Below are positions 1 to 10,625 of a stretch of DNA of 64,000 nucleotides, in pieces. Every line of letters starts with the position of its first letter. Position 1 is the stretch's first letter. Source of the DNA: an uncultured Prolixibacteraceae bacterium (GTDB taxonomy: Bacteria > Bacteroidota > Bacteroidia > Bacteroidales > Prolixibacteraceae); the NCBI GenBank assembly GCA_903834475.1, contig CAILJH010000114.1, positions 1 through 64,000 of the forward strand, written 5' to 3'. The notes below the pieces were generated by a model. It saw only the letters and a program-made list of their open reading frames with translations. It was not told the DNA's origin and made no database searches. The position numbers and the translations under genes are program-made.

Positions 1-69
1 CGAATAAACGTAAATTGTAATAATATAGAATCATTTTCCCCCTTTGGGGGAATTAAAGGGGGCTACTTC

Positions 70-903
70 ATGAATAAACAACAACTTTTCGAACAGATCA
101 AACAGAAACGCAGCTTTTTGTGCATCGGACTGGACACGGATATCCTGAAAATCCCACGTTTTCTGAACGATACCAGCGATCCGACATTTGCTTTCAACAA
201 GGAAATTATTGATGCTACTCACGATTTATGCGTGGCTTATAAACCGAACCTTGCCTTTTACGAAAGTCAGGGAGTTGCCGGCTGGATCAGCCTTGAAAAA
301 ACGGTACGATACATTCGTGAGAAATATCCGAAACAATTCATCATTGCGGATGCCAAACGTGGCGACATCGGAAATACTTCAAATTTGTATGCCCGGGCTT
401 TTTTCGAACATATGGATTTTGATGCGGTCACTGTTGCGCCATACATGGGCGAAGATTCCATCAAACCGTTCATGACATACCTCGATCGCTGGGTAATTGT
501 TCTGGCACTGACCTCGAACAAAGGCGCAGCCGATTTTCAATACCTAAAAAATGCCGAAACCGGCGAACAGCTTTTTGAGACTGTCCTGAAAAAGTCCCAA
601 ACCTGGGGAACGACCGATAATATGATGTATGTGGTTGGTGCTACCAAAGCCGAAAAACTGGAAGAAATCCGTGAACTGGTTCCCGATCATTTTCTGTTGG
701 TTCCGGGAGTAGGAGCACAAGGTGGAAGCCTTCAGGAAGTTGCTAAATTCGGAATGAACGACATGTGTGGATTGCTGGTCAACTCGTCGCGCCAGATTAT
801 TTATGCTTCAGATGGTGAAGACTTTGCCGAAAAAGCCCGAAATGAAGCGATTAATGTTCAGCTTGAAATGGAAGAACTGCTGTTAGAAGCTGAATTGCTG
901 TAA
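70..903 (+). CDS. pyrF: orotidine 5'-phosphate decarboxylase (type 2)
   Basis: ORF 277 aa; FLCIGLDTD...[10 protein letters not shown]...[13 protein letters not shown] motif typical of PyrF. Confidence 0.95.
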   Translation: MNKQQLFEQIKQKRSFLCIGLDTDILKIPRFLNDTSDPTFAFNKEIIDATHDLCVAYKPNLAFYESQGVAGWISLEKTVRYIREKYPKQFIIADAKRGDIGNTSNLYARAFFEHMDFDAVTVAPYMGEDSIKPFMTYLDRWVIVLALTSNKGAADFQYLKNAETGEQLFETVLKKSQTWGTTDNMMYVVGATKAEKLEEIRELVPDHFLLVPGVGAQGGSLQEVAKFGMNDMCGLLVNSSRQIIYASDGEDFAEKARNEAINVQLEMEELLLEAELL

Positions 904-906
904 GGT

Positions 907-943
907 TAATACCTGACAGGTTTTGGAAACCTGTCAGGTATTA
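907..943. repeat. perfect inverted repeat, 17-bp arms, 3-nt loop (TAATACCTGACAGGTTT tgg AAACCTGTCAGGTATTA); dispersed palindrome family copy 1
   Basis: read directly; core recurs at 20457-20489 and 37901-37929. Confidence 0.9.
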
Positions 944-1468
944 AAAAATCAGTGTCATCAGCAAATACCTGCCTATCAGCCCGGCCAGGCTGTAAACCAA
1001 AGCATCTTTAACGTGGTATTTCAACATTCCGGCAGCAAGCGAAATTACCGGAGATGAAAGAGGCAGCAGATTGCTAAAAAACAAGGTTAGCTTACCATAC
1101 TTCCTGATTTCGAATTCAGCTTTTTCATATCGTTTTCGACCGATCAGACGATCAATTATTCCTGTACTGAAAAAATAGCCAATCAGGTAATCAATCACTT
1201 GTGAAGCCATTGCAGTTCCGATGGCTACCAGGTTAAGAATTAAAGGATCATAACCGGTCCGGAGGTAATAAATAAATGGCAGTTCAACAGGCATTAAAAG
1301 AAAGAAAAATAAATAGCCCGAAAAATTTACAATGGCAAAAGAAAGCAGACTTTTCTCGTTATGTTCGTATATGTCTCTCCCAATGGTAAGTGAAGCAATC
1401 ACAGCCATCACAATGATCAGAAAAATGATCACTGTCAAACGTGTGTAATCAATCCTTTTCACTTTCAT
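941..1468 (-). CDS. VTT/DedA-like small integral membrane protein
   Basis: ORF 175 aa, multiple TM segments, GKLTLFFSNLLPLSSPVISLAAGMLK VTT-like motif. Confidence 0.6.
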   Translation of the reverse strand: MKVKRIDYTRLTVIIFLIIVMAVIASLTIGRDIYEHNEKSLLSFAIVNFSGYLFFFLLMPVELPFIYYLRTGYDPLILNLVAIGTAMASQVIDYLIGYFFSTGIIDRLIGRKRYEKAEFEIRKYGKLTLFFSNLLPLSSPVISLAAGMLKYHVKDALVYSLAGLIGRYLLMTLIF

Positions 1469-1589
1469 ATTCTGCCCATCCGGTTAAACTAATTCCTTCA
1501 TTCAAATTTAGTTAATCATTCTGAGAATGTCAGAAAATAAACCCAAATTGCATCAAAGACTTTTACAGTAAACCATTAAAGTAAACTTC

Positions 1590-2600
1590 ATGAAATTCAT
1601 TGGATTAGCCCTCTTTGTTCTGCTTTTTCTGACCGCCTGTCAACCAAAAAAAAGCGAATACATGAAAGTCTCAGGTTTCGCGCAAGGTACCACTTACAGT
1701 ATCACCTACGAGAATTCGAACAATCAGGATTACAGTCAGGATATTGATTCCATTCTGAAAGCTTTCAATCGTTCACTTTCCATCTACGATTCAACCTCCA
1801 TTATTTCCAGGATAAATAACAACGATCCGACAGCTGAGGCAGACGATTGGTTTATTCAGGTTTTTAATAAGTCTGCCGAGGTAAATGCAAGTTCCGGTGG
1901 AGCTTTCGATATTACCGTTGGCCCGGTTTGCAAGGCCTGGGGGTTTGGAAGCGGACCGGTCATGAAACACGACACGGCTTATATCGACAGTTTGCTGCAA
2001 TTTGTTGGTATGGATAAAGTCAAACTTGAAGGTCGCAAAGTAATCAAGAAGTATTCAGGGGTAAAACTTGATGTCAATGCACTTGCGCAGGGCTATTCAA
2101 CTGATTTGGTTTGTGATTTTTTTAAAAGCAAAGGCCTGAAAAATTACCTGGTTGAGATTGGCGGTGAAGTTCGGGGAATTGGAACCAATGCAAAGGACCA
2201 ATTCTGGCATATCGGGATTGACCGTCCAAAAGACGACAACATGATGCCTGGAAGCGATCTTCAGGCAATTGTCGAAATCAATAATAAAGCCTTGTCAACT
2301 TCCGGAAATTACCGTAGCTTTTTTGTAGAGAAAGGTGTAAAATATGCTCATACCATCGATCCAAAAACCGGCTTTCCGGCCCGGAATACCTTGCTGAGCG
2401 CTTCTGTTGTCAGCGACGATTGCATGACCGCTGATGCCTATGCAACTACGTTCATGGTTCTGGGTGTTGAAAAGAGCAAGCAGCTCTTATCCAGACTTCC
2501 AGGTATAGAAGTCTATTTTGTATACACCGATGAGCAGGGGAACTATGAAGTATTCTTTACTGAAGGAATGAAAGCCATGATATTAGAACAAAAGAAATAA
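1590..2600 (+). CDS. apbE: FAD:protein FMN transferase (ApbE), lipoprotein
   Basis: lipobox LLFLTAC; ApbE motifs GAFDITVGPVCKAWGFG, DVNALAQGYSTD, EIGGEVRGIG. Confidence 0.9.
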   Translation: MKFIGLALFVLLFLTACQPKKSEYMKVSGFAQGTTYSITYENSNNQDYSQDIDSILKAFNRSLSIYDSTSIISRINNNDPTAEADDWFIQVFNKSAEVNASSGGAFDITVGPVCKAWGFGSGPVMKHDTAYIDSLLQFVGMDKVKLEGRKVIKKYSGVKLDVNALAQGYSTDLVCDFFKSKGLKNYLVEIGGEVRGIGTNAKDQFWHIGIDRPKDDNMMPGSDLQAIVEINNKALSTSGNYRSFFVEKGVKYAHTIDPKTGFPARNTLLSASVVSDDCMTADAYATTFMVLGVEKSKQLLSRLPGIEVYFVYTDEQGNYEVFFTEGMKAMILEQKK

Positions 2601-2767
2601 GCCATTTGCAGAAGTAGCAATAAGATTATCCCATTTGCATCTGGCCTTTTTTCATTGGCGTTTTATATGGTGCCACTTGGTAAAGTACCAATATTGTAGT
2701 ATTTTTGGGCGCAATAAAGCGTTATACATAAACATCTGATTATAAAACAGATCATTATTTCCTGCTA

Positions 2768-5170
2768 ATGTTTACATATATTTCCCGATTCATCCTTAGA
2801 AACAGATTTCTCCTTGTTGTCGTTCTGATACTGATGACCATATTTATGGCCTACAAAGGCAAAGATGTAAAGCTTTCGTACGACAATGCTCCGATGCTGC
2901 CCGACAAGGATAGCACCAGGATTCAATACCTTGAGTTCAAAAAACTGTTTGGAGAAGATGGAAATTTAATTGTGGTCGGAGCTATTAATCCGGACATTTT
3001 CACGCTCAGCCAGTTTAACGCCTGGGCAGACCTTGGGACTAAAATTCGCGAAATAGACGGAGTTAAGGAGGTAGTAAATATCTCGAGGGCGGTAACCCTG
3101 ATAAAAAATGAAGCAGACCATAAGTTCATTATCAAGCCGCTGGTTACTCAAAAACCCACCACTCAGGTTGAAGTCGACAGTCTGAAAAATGTAATTCTTA
3201 GCCTGAAATTTTACGAGGGCATGTTGTTCAATCCCAAAACCAAGGCTTCGCTGATGACGATCGCATTGGACAAAAATAAGCTGAATGATGTCAGCCGGAT
3301 TGCATTGATTGACAATGTTGTTAAAGCTGTTGAGGCCTACCGTACTCAAAACAAGGTAGAGATTCACTACTCCGGAATGCCTTATATCCGGACTGTCACC
3401 ATGGGAAAGATAAAACATGAACTTTTCCTTTTCGTGTTGATCAGTATTGCAGTTGCCGCATTTATCATGTTTTTGTTTTTCAGATCAGTCCGGGTTGTTT
3501 TAAGTTCGTTGCTGATTGTTGCAATTAGCATCACCTGGGTATTGGGAACGTTGTCTCTATTTAATTACAAAATCACCATCCTGAGTGGAGTAATTCCATC
3601 GCTGATTGTAATTATCGTGATTGAAAACTGCATATACATTCTGAATAAATACCATTGGGAGTATAAAAATCACGGAAACAAAATGAGGGCATTATCACAG
3701 GTGATCCATCGAATCGGGTTTGCCTCACTCATGACCAATGCCGCTACTGCTCTTGGTTTTGCCGCTTTTATTTTGGTTCCTAATCAGTTGCTTCGTGAAT
3801 TTGGGCTCATTACCGCTCTCAACATCATGATTTTATATGTATTGTGCATCGTATTGCTCCCCATCATTTTCAGCTTGCTGGCACCGCCCACGCCGAAACA
3901 TCTTAAACATCTCGACAATAACTTCTTTGGCGCCGTGCTCGACAAAGTGATTTACCTGATCAGTTTTAGGCGAAACCTGATTTACGGCATTGCCGGAAGC
4001 CTTGTTATAGTTGGTTTTATTGGTTTGAGCATGATGAAAACTTCAGGAAAAATAGTTGACGATTTCAGAACTAATGATCCGGTTTACATCGACCTCAAAT
4101 TCTTTGAGAATAACTTTGGAGGAGTAATGCCGTTTGAAATATCGGTAGATACCAAAAAGAAAAACGGGGTGATGACCTATTCAACCATCCAGAAAATTGA
4201 CCGACTGCAAAACATGATCAACCAACACCCTGAATTTTCGAAACCACTTTCGCTGGTCGAGGTGTTTAAATTTGCGCGCCAATCTTATTACGGAGGCGAT
4301 TCAAGCAAATACTCACTTCCAAGTTCGATGGAAAAGAACTTCATTTTAAGCTATATTCCACAAAAAGTACAGGGAAGCGGCGGCGATTTACTGAAAACAT
4401 TCATCGACAGTACCAAGCAGATAACCAGAATCAGTTTCCAGATGGCTGATGTGGGCACAAAACACATGGATGCGCTGATGTCTAATATACTTCCGCAGGT
4501 TGACAGTATTTTTGATAAATCAAAATTCAACGTAAAAGTTACCGGCAACAGCGTTCTTTATGCCAAAGGAACCAACTTCCTGATCCTGAATTTATTTGAA
4601 AGTGTAATTATCGCGATCATCCTGATCTCGATTCTCATGGCATTTCTGTTTTCATCCTTCCGCATGATTCTTGTTTCCATGGGCCCAAACATCGTTCCTT
4701 TGCTGATCACAGGTGCAATCATGGGATTTTCCGGGATTCCGATCAAACCATCAACCATCATTGTATTCAGCATAGCACTCGGTATTTCGGTTGATAATGC
4801 CATTCAGTACCTATCCCGATACCGGCACGAACTGAAAGTCAATGACGGCGCGATAAAAATTTCCGCATTAAATGCACTTCGCGAAGCCGGGTTCAGCATG
4901 ATTTACACGAGCATCGTACTTGTACTTGGATTCAGCGTATTCATTGTTTCCGAATTTGGCGGAACTCAGGCCTTGGGTATCCTGATTTCAACCACCCTGC
5001 TGTTTGCCATGTTCTTCAATATCATGGTTCTCCCTTCATTGTTACTCACTCTCGACAAACGACTGGTTAGCAAAGCATTTACTGAACCAATCATTGAAAT
5101 ATACGAAGAGAATGAGGAGGAAGATTCCGCACTTGAGGCTGAATTTCCGGAAGAAAATGAAGTAAAATAG
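2768..5170 (+). CDS. MMPL-family RND superfamily transporter
   Basis: 800 aa; two repeated TM bundles; sterol-sensing/MMPL-like motifs such as IALGISVDNAIQYLSRYRHE. Confidence 0.85.
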   Translation: MFTYISRFILRNRFLLVVVLILMTIFMAYKGKDVKLSYDNAPMLPDKDSTRIQYLEFKKLFGEDGNLIVVGAINPDIFTLSQFNAWADLGTKIREIDGVKEVVNISRAVTLIKNEADHKFIIKPLVTQKPTTQVEVDSLKNVILSLKFYEGMLFNPKTKASLMTIALDKNKLNDVSRIALIDNVVKAVEAYRTQNKVEIHYSGMPYIRTVTMGKIKHELFLFVLISIAVAAFIMFLFFRSVRVVLSSLLIVAISITWVLGTLSLFNYKITILSGVIPSLIVIIVIENCIYILNKYHWEYKNHGNKMRALSQVIHRIGFASLMTNAATALGFAAFILVPNQLLREFGLITALNIMILYVLCIVLLPIIFSLLAPPTPKHLKHLDNNFFGAVLDKVIYLISFRRNLIYGIAGSLVIVGFIGLSMMKTSGKIVDDFRTNDPVYIDLKFFENNFGGVMPFEISVDTKKKNGVMTYSTIQKIDRLQNMINQHPEFSKPLSLVEVFKFARQSYYGGDSSKYSLPSSMEKNFILSYIPQKVQGSGGDLLKTFIDSTKQITRISFQMADVGTKHMDALMSNILPQVDSIFDKSKFNVKVTGNSVLYAKGTNFLILNLFESVIIAIILISILMAFLFSSFRMILVSMGPNIVPLLITGAIMGFSGIPIKPSTIIVFSIALGISVDNAIQYLSRYRHELKVNDGAIKISALNALREAGFSMIYTSIVLVLGFSVFIVSEFGGTQALGILISTTLLFAMFFNIMVLPSLLLTLDKRLVSKAFTEPIIEIYEENEEEDSALEAEFPEENEVK

Positions 5171-5223
5171 AATCTAATTCATTATTGTATTTTTACACCT
5201 GAAAACTAATCAATCAACCTGCA

Positions 5224-6519
5224 ATGAAAACCAGATTCCTGTCCTCATTTTTTATCCTGTTCCTTTTAATTTTCGCCTGTACTGTTCATGCTCAAACAAT
5301 TATCCTGAAGCAAACTCATGAAAACGGGATATACAAAAAGGGTCAAAAGATCCAAATCACAGCAATAATCAGTCAGGAAACCAAAGATTCGATGTTTGTA
5401 AAAGTTCGGAAGAACAACAATCAAATCCTTTTAAATAATGCTTTTCTACCTACTCAAGATTCGTTCGTAATTTTCGAAGGGACTTTCAAAGAACCTTGTT
5501 CGGTAATTATCGAAGCAAAAATCAAAGAGAAAAAGCAAAGTATCGGATTAATCGTTGATCCGAAAAAAATCAAACCGGGAAGCGAATGCCCCAAAGACCT
5601 GAAAGAATACTGGAATCAGGAAAAACAAAGACTGAATGCTCAGCGGATGGAGGTGAAATTGAAAAAAGTAGAAGTCAGCGAGAAAGGCTTTGTATGTTTC
5701 GATACCGAGATCAATTGTGCCAACTCAAAAACAGCAAAGGGTTATTTTGCAAAACCCGAAAAAGCCGTGATGCGGTCACTTCCAATCGTTTTGATGGTTC
5801 ATGCGGCCGGTGTCAAAGGATCGTGGTGTCGTTCGGAAGTTGCGAATGCAGTGAACTATGCAAAAAAGGGGAAAGGAGCTCTTTGCTTCGACCTGAATGC
5901 TCACGGAATGCTCAACGGCCAGCCGGACGAATATTACAACAATCTGGATGCCGGCGAATTGAAGAATTATTACGTCAGCGGCTTCGAAAGCCGTGAAGAT
6001 TTCTACTTCAGGGGTATGTATCTGCGACTAATCCGTACGATCGAGTTTCTGACCAGACAACCGGAATGGGACGGAAAACGCATTTTGGTAATCGGAGAAA
6101 GTCAGGGTGGCGGACAAGCATTGGCTGCAGCCGGTCTCGACAGCCGGGTTTCGGCAGTGGTAGCAACAGTTCCGGCCATGTGCGACTGGGGAGGAACTTT
6201 TGCAAATCGTAAAAGTGGATGGCCTCAACCGTACGAACATTCGGGCGATCAGGAAAAAATAAAGAAGGCAATTCCCTACTTTGATACAGCAAACCTCTTG
6301 CAATTTTCGAAAGCCACAATTGTTGTTGAAATCGGGCTGATCGATCAGACTTGTCCTTCCACTTCGGTTTATGCTGCAATTAATCAGGCAAAAGGCAAAA
6401 AGATCATCTATCCGGTTCCATACCACGAACATAATTTGAACAACGAAACTCCACGGGCTCTTTGGAACAAAACTGTTTCCGAACCTAAAAATGCGTTTAT
6501 CGAGAATTACCTGAAATAA
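5224..6519 (+). CDS. acetylxylan esterase family (AXE1-like alpha/beta hydrolase), secreted
   Basis: signal peptide; CPKDLKEYWNQEKQRL; IGESQGGGQALAAAGLDSRV nucleophile elbow; terminal YHEHN. Confidence 0.85.
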   Translation: MKTRFLSSFFILFLLIFACTVHAQTIILKQTHENGIYKKGQKIQITAIISQETKDSMFVKVRKNNNQILLNNAFLPTQDSFVIFEGTFKEPCSVIIEAKIKEKKQSIGLIVDPKKIKPGSECPKDLKEYWNQEKQRLNAQRMEVKLKKVEVSEKGFVCFDTEINCANSKTAKGYFAKPEKAVMRSLPIVLMVHAAGVKGSWCRSEVANAVNYAKKGKGALCFDLNAHGMLNGQPDEYYNNLDAGELKNYYVSGFESREDFYFRGMYLRLIRTIEFLTRQPEWDGKRILVIGESQGGGQALAAAGLDSRVSAVVATVPAMCDWGGTFANRKSGWPQPYEHSGDQEKIKKAIPYFDTANLLQFSKATIVVEIGLIDQTCPSTSVYAAINQAKGKKIIYPVPYHEHNLNNETPRALWNKTVSEPKNAFIENYLK

Positions 6520-6635
6520 AACGAAAACTTGTCATTCATTGTCATTGGTAGTCATTTGTTGCTGCTCAGAAGTAAACTGAGATTACCAAAAGACGACCAA
6601 TGACAATGAAATATTCTTTGAAAAGACATATAAAC

Positions 6636-6789
6636 TAGTGTTGTGTTAACTTAATTCTGACAAGTACCAGTCACCCCGAATTCATTTCGGGGTCTCATTC
6701 TATTAAGGGATGCCGAAACAAGCCTTCGACGTGAGCTCAGTCGAACGTTCGGCATGACAATGCATCGATTCTTGATTAAGACAACACTA
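6636..6789. mobile_element. MITE-like non-autonomous element with 13-bp terminal inverted repeats (TAGTGTTGTGTTA / TAAGACAACACTA)
   Basis: terminal arms 12/13 complementary; internal palindromic modules CACCCCGAATTCATTTCGGGGT and GATGCCGAA...TTCGGCATG. Confidence 0.6.
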
Positions 6790-6819
6790 ATAGTATTTAT
6801 CATCAACAAAAAACTTTCG

Positions 6820-7452
6820 ATGCAAGACTCCATCTCATTCGGTTTACTTTGTTTTACATCCTTTTTCACCCTGATCAATCCGCTGGGAACGATGCCTATT
6901 TTCATGACCATGACCTCGGAGCTGGATGTGAAACACCGGAATTCCACTGCAAAAAAGGCTTCAATCATTGGATTTATAACGATCGTGTTTTTTGCCCTTT
7001 CAGGTCAATTGCTGTTCAAATTCTTTGGAATTTCAGTGAACAGCTTCCGGATTGTTGGCGGGGTAATTTTCTTTATCATGGGCATGGATATGCTTCAGGC
7101 AAGATTAGGTCAGGTAAAAATAAAGGACTCTGAGGTTAAGAGTTATGTCAGCGATATTTCAATCACTCCATTGGCAATACCAATGATTTGCGGCCCGGGT
7201 GCCATTACCAACGCCATTGTTTTAATGGAAGATGCAGCCACTTTCGAACGAAAAACCATTCTTTTTGGAGCTATCTTCCTCGTGATTCTGATTACTTACC
7301 TGATTTTATACAGCTCGTCCAGGATCATTAAAATTCTCGGGCAAACCGGTAATAATGTGATGATGCGTCTGATGGGACTGATCGTAATGGTCATTGCTGT
7401 TGAATTCTTCTTTAGCGGACTAAAACCAATTATTCTGGATATGATGAAGTAA
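6820..7452 (+). CDS. MarC family integral membrane protein
   Basis: MQDSISFGLLCFTSFFTLINPLGTMPIFMTM; MarC family. Listed ORF start at 6754 lies inside the repeat element; ATG at 6820 is preferred. Confidence 0.85.
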   Translation: MQDSISFGLLCFTSFFTLINPLGTMPIFMTMTSELDVKHRNSTAKKASIIGFITIVFFALSGQLLFKFFGISVNSFRIVGGVIFFIMGMDMLQARLGQVKIKDSEVKSYVSDISITPLAIPMICGPGAITNAIVLMEDAATFERKTILFGAIFLVILITYLILYSSSRIIKILGQTGNNVMMRLMGLIVMVIAVEFFFSGLKPIILDMMK

Positions 7453-7635
7453 GTCCTGGATTTCATTTTCAGACAGCTTTTTATATCCATGTGAATTTTA
7501 CGATAATCCAATAATTTCCAGATATTCTTCCAAAATGCCACTGCCAATATCCAGCTTACTCCGGAAAGATGCAGACACGAAAAACGGCAATCAGAATGTA
7601 ATGCGAATTAAGAGTTGAACAATAGTTGAAACATA

Positions 7636-7685
7636 ATGCCGAAGGCATGGCAGGATAATTTCACCCTGCCCGAAGCAGGCGGGCA
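7636..7685. repeat. REP-like cluster of short GC hairpins (ATGCC-GAA-GGCAT; CCTGC-ccgaa-GCAGG)
   Basis: read directly in marC-maeB convergent spacer. Confidence 0.55.
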
Positions 7686-7773
7686 CTTCGTGGTTTAAAG
7701 CTGCTTTTTTCAACATTATCTACAATCATGTCAACCCTCTGGGTTTAAAAATCCAACCCTGATTCGCGTATTT

Positions 7774-7818
7774 AATGAAAGAAGCCTCACTAAAAACAAT
7801 CAGTAAGGCTTCTTCATT
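7774..7818. terminator. putative terminator hairpin downstream of maeB (aatgaaagaagcct ... aggcttcttcatt)
   Basis: near-perfect inverted repeat with one bulge in convergent spacer. Confidence 0.6.
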
Positions 7819-7854
7819 TATTCTAAATTCAGTTCTATTCCTGAAGACTCCAAC

Positions 7855-10146
7855 TTATGGAACAAGGTTTTTAGCCTTCATTTCTTCAAATTGTGCATCA
7901 ACTACCGCGATGGTTACCATATTCAGGATATCACGAACCGAGCTTTCCACATCCAGGATATGGATCGGTTTGTTTAATCCCATTTGTATTGGTCCGATCG
8001 TGTCGCTCATACCCAATTCAAGCATTAATTTATAGGCGATATTAGACGAACTGAGGTTCGGAAAAATAAGCGTATTTACATTCAACCCGTCAATTTTCGA
8101 AAACGGGTATTTATCGTGACGCAAATCGCGATCAAGGGCAAAATTCACCTGCATCTCGCCGTCAATCATCATTTCCGGATTATTCTTATGCAAAAATTCA
8201 ACTGCTTCGTGGATCATTGCAGGGCTCCCAACCGCACGTTCACCGAAATTCGAATACGAAACCATCGCCATTACCGGTTCGGTATTGAACAGTTTAACTG
8301 CATTTTGCGTCAGTTTGGCAATGTCAATAAGGGTCTCCTTTGATGGATGATTGTTCACCATAGTATCGGCAAAGAAGAAAGTGCCCAGTTTGGTGGTTAC
8401 GATATTCAGTCCGGCAATGTGGTTGAGTCCTTCGCGCATCCCGACAATTTCGATGGCAGGAATAATGGCATCCTGATATTTGGTATATACACCGGTTATA
8501 AATGCATCAGCATCGCCGGATTCAACCATCATCATACCAAAATAGTTGCGGTCGAACATTTTTTCATAGGCTTCATCGTAAGTCATACCTTCACGCTGAC
8601 GTTTGGCAGACAGCATTTTGGCATACTTTTTACGTTTTGATCCTTCCCTGTCGTGGCGAAGATTCACAATTTCTACCCCATCCAGATCAATACTGTGTTT
8701 TTTGATCAGTTTCTCAATTCGCTCCTCGTTTCCTAACAGAATTGGAATGCAGATCCCCTCGGCACGTGCTACCGACGCAGCTTTCAACATATTGATGTGG
8801 TTGGCTTCGGCGAAAACAACGCGTTTAGGATTTTCCTGGGCTTTCTCCGTCAATCCGCGGATCAATTTATTGTCAAGACCCATCCGCTGAAGCAGACCCT
8901 CGGTATATTTATCCCAGTCTTTAATTGGTTTTCGGGCCACACCGCTGTCCATAGCTGCTTTTGCAACTGCCGGAGCAACTGTAACCAACAAACGTGGATC
9001 AAGCGGTTTTGGAATAATATACTGACGTCCAAAACTGAGCGAGGTAGTATTGTAAGCCGCGGTCACTACTTCCGGAACAGGTTTTTTAGCCAGCTCAGCA
9101 ATAGCACGAACTGCTGCAACTTTCATCTCTTCATTAATTCCGGTTGAACGTACGTCCAGTGCACCCCGGAAAATATAAGGAAATCCAAGAACATTATTCA
9201 CCTGATTAGGATGATCGCTTCGTCCGGTTGCAAAAATTAAATCAGGGCGAGAAGCGATTGCATCGGCATAAGGAATTTCAGGATTCGGATTGGCCAAAGC
9301 AAATACAATCGGGTTATCTGCCATGCTCCGGACCATATCCTGAGACAAAATATCAGCAACCGAAAGTCCCAGAAAAACATCTGCACCGGCAACCGCCTCA
9401 GCAAGAGTATTGCATGGAAGTTCCGTGGCAAATGGTTTTTTACGGCTGTTCAGGTCGGTACGGCGAACCGAAATCACACCTTTGCTATCAACCATCACCA
9501 ACTTCTTCGGATCGGCACCTAAGCGTATGTAAAGCAGCGAACAGGCCGAGGCAGAGGCCCCTGCACCATTAACAACTATTCGTACATCTTCAATTTTCTT
9601 TCCCACCAATTCGAGGGCATTCAATAATCCTGCTCCTGAAATAATAGCTGTTCCGTGCTGATCGTCGTGCATGATTGGAATATCAAGCGCTTCCTTTAGC
9701 TTTTCTTCAATTTCAAAACATTCGGGGGCTTTAATATCTTCGAGATTGATACCGCCAAAAGTGCATGCAATGGCTTTCACCACTTCAATAAATTTTGCCG
9801 GATCTTTCTCATCCACTTCAATGTCGAATACATCGATGTCAGCAAATATTTTAAACAAGAGGCCTTTCCCTTCCATTACCGGCTTACCGGCCAGTGCTCC
9901 AATATCGCCCAGTCCGAGTACTGCCGTTCCGTTAGATATGACCGCAACCAGATTCCCTTTGGCGGTGTAATCGTAGGCACATTGAAGGTCTTTTTCGATC
10001 TCCAGGCAAGGAATCGCCACTCCCGGTGAATAGGCCAGCGATAAATCACGTTGGGTACTGTAAGGTTTAGTGGGCACCACCTGAATCTTTCCAGGCCTGC
10101 CCTTTTTGTGGTAGTCTAAAGCTTCCTGATTTTTTGAATTTTCCAT
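7855..10146 (-). CDS. maeB: NADP-dependent malic enzyme with C-terminal phosphotransacetylase-like domain
   Basis: 763 aa; malic enzyme N-terminal half (MHDDQHGTAIISGAGLLNALE) fused to PTA-like half. Confidence 0.95.
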   Translation of the reverse strand: MENSKNQEALDYHKKGRPGKIQVVPTKPYSTQRDLSLAYSPGVAIPCLEIEKDLQCAYDYTAKGNLVAVISNGTAVLGLGDIGALAGKPVMEGKGLLFKIFADIDVFDIEVDEKDPAKFIEVVKAIACTFGGINLEDIKAPECFEIEEKLKEALDIPIMHDDQHGTAIISGAGLLNALELVGKKIEDVRIVVNGAGASASACSLLYIRLGADPKKLVMVDSKGVISVRRTDLNSRKKPFATELPCNTLAEAVAGADVFLGLSVADILSQDMVRSMADNPIVFALANPNPEIPYADAIASRPDLIFATGRSDHPNQVNNVLGFPYIFRGALDVRSTGINEEMKVAAVRAIAELAKKPVPEVVTAAYNTTSLSFGRQYIIPKPLDPRLLVTVAPAVAKAAMDSGVARKPIKDWDKYTEGLLQRMGLDNKLIRGLTEKAQENPKRVVFAEANHINMLKAASVARAEGICIPILLGNEERIEKLIKKHSIDLDGVEIVNLRHDREGSKRKKYAKMLSAKRQREGMTYDEAYEKMFDRNYFGMMMVESGDADAFITGVYTKYQDAIIPAIEIVGMREGLNHIAGLNIVTTKLGTFFFADTMVNNHPSKETLIDIAKLTQNAVKLFNTEPVMAMVSYSNFGERAVGSPAMIHEAVEFLHKNNPEMMIDGEMQVNFALDRDLRHDKYPFSKIDGLNVNTLIFPNLSSSNIAYKLMLELGMSDTIGPIQMGLNKPIHILDVESSVRDILNMVTIAVVDAQFEEMKAKNLVP

Positions 10147-10453
10147 CCCGATTAAATATTTTAGTTAATACTTTTAAATGAATATGATTCATTCCACTTT
10201 CCAATTGTCATAAAAATTGGGAAGATTAATGATCCTAAATTTAAGGTCACCAAAAGTATTCTGAAATACGTTGATTTGATCATTTGGAGAGGTAAACGTC
10301 AGATAAAATTAACATACGATTATTCTTCAATTGTGCTGATAAGTCAATAGGAAGCAAGTCCAGAAGGTAGTTGCTGAAGTTCGGATTTTGCACCTAACAG
10401 ACTAACTTGTTGATCCATTTATCAAATCATTCGTAACGCAAATTTCCCAAAAC

Positions 10454-10496
10454 GAGAACCTCTCCCTTCAATTTCCCGAAGGACCGCGAAGTTCTC
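10454..10496. repeat. structured intergenic element (GAGAAC...CCTTC aatttccc GAAGG...GTTCTC)
   Basis: nested inverted repeats in the 480-bp spacer upstream of maeB. Confidence 0.4.
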
Positions 10497-10625
10497 CCTG
10501 TTGCTGATTATTCAGCACCCAAATTGGTTTTGCCAGGCCTGAATAGAATTCATTCAATTCCATCCAATAGAATGAATACGCTCAAATTTTCTTTTGATTT
10601 TCCTAATTGCAGGATGACAAGATTA

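Noticed and set aside
5586-5996. 136-aa ORF in another frame of the acetylxylan esterase gene
   Set aside because: Arg/Ser/Cys-rich out-of-frame translation; the long frame has clear esterase motifs.
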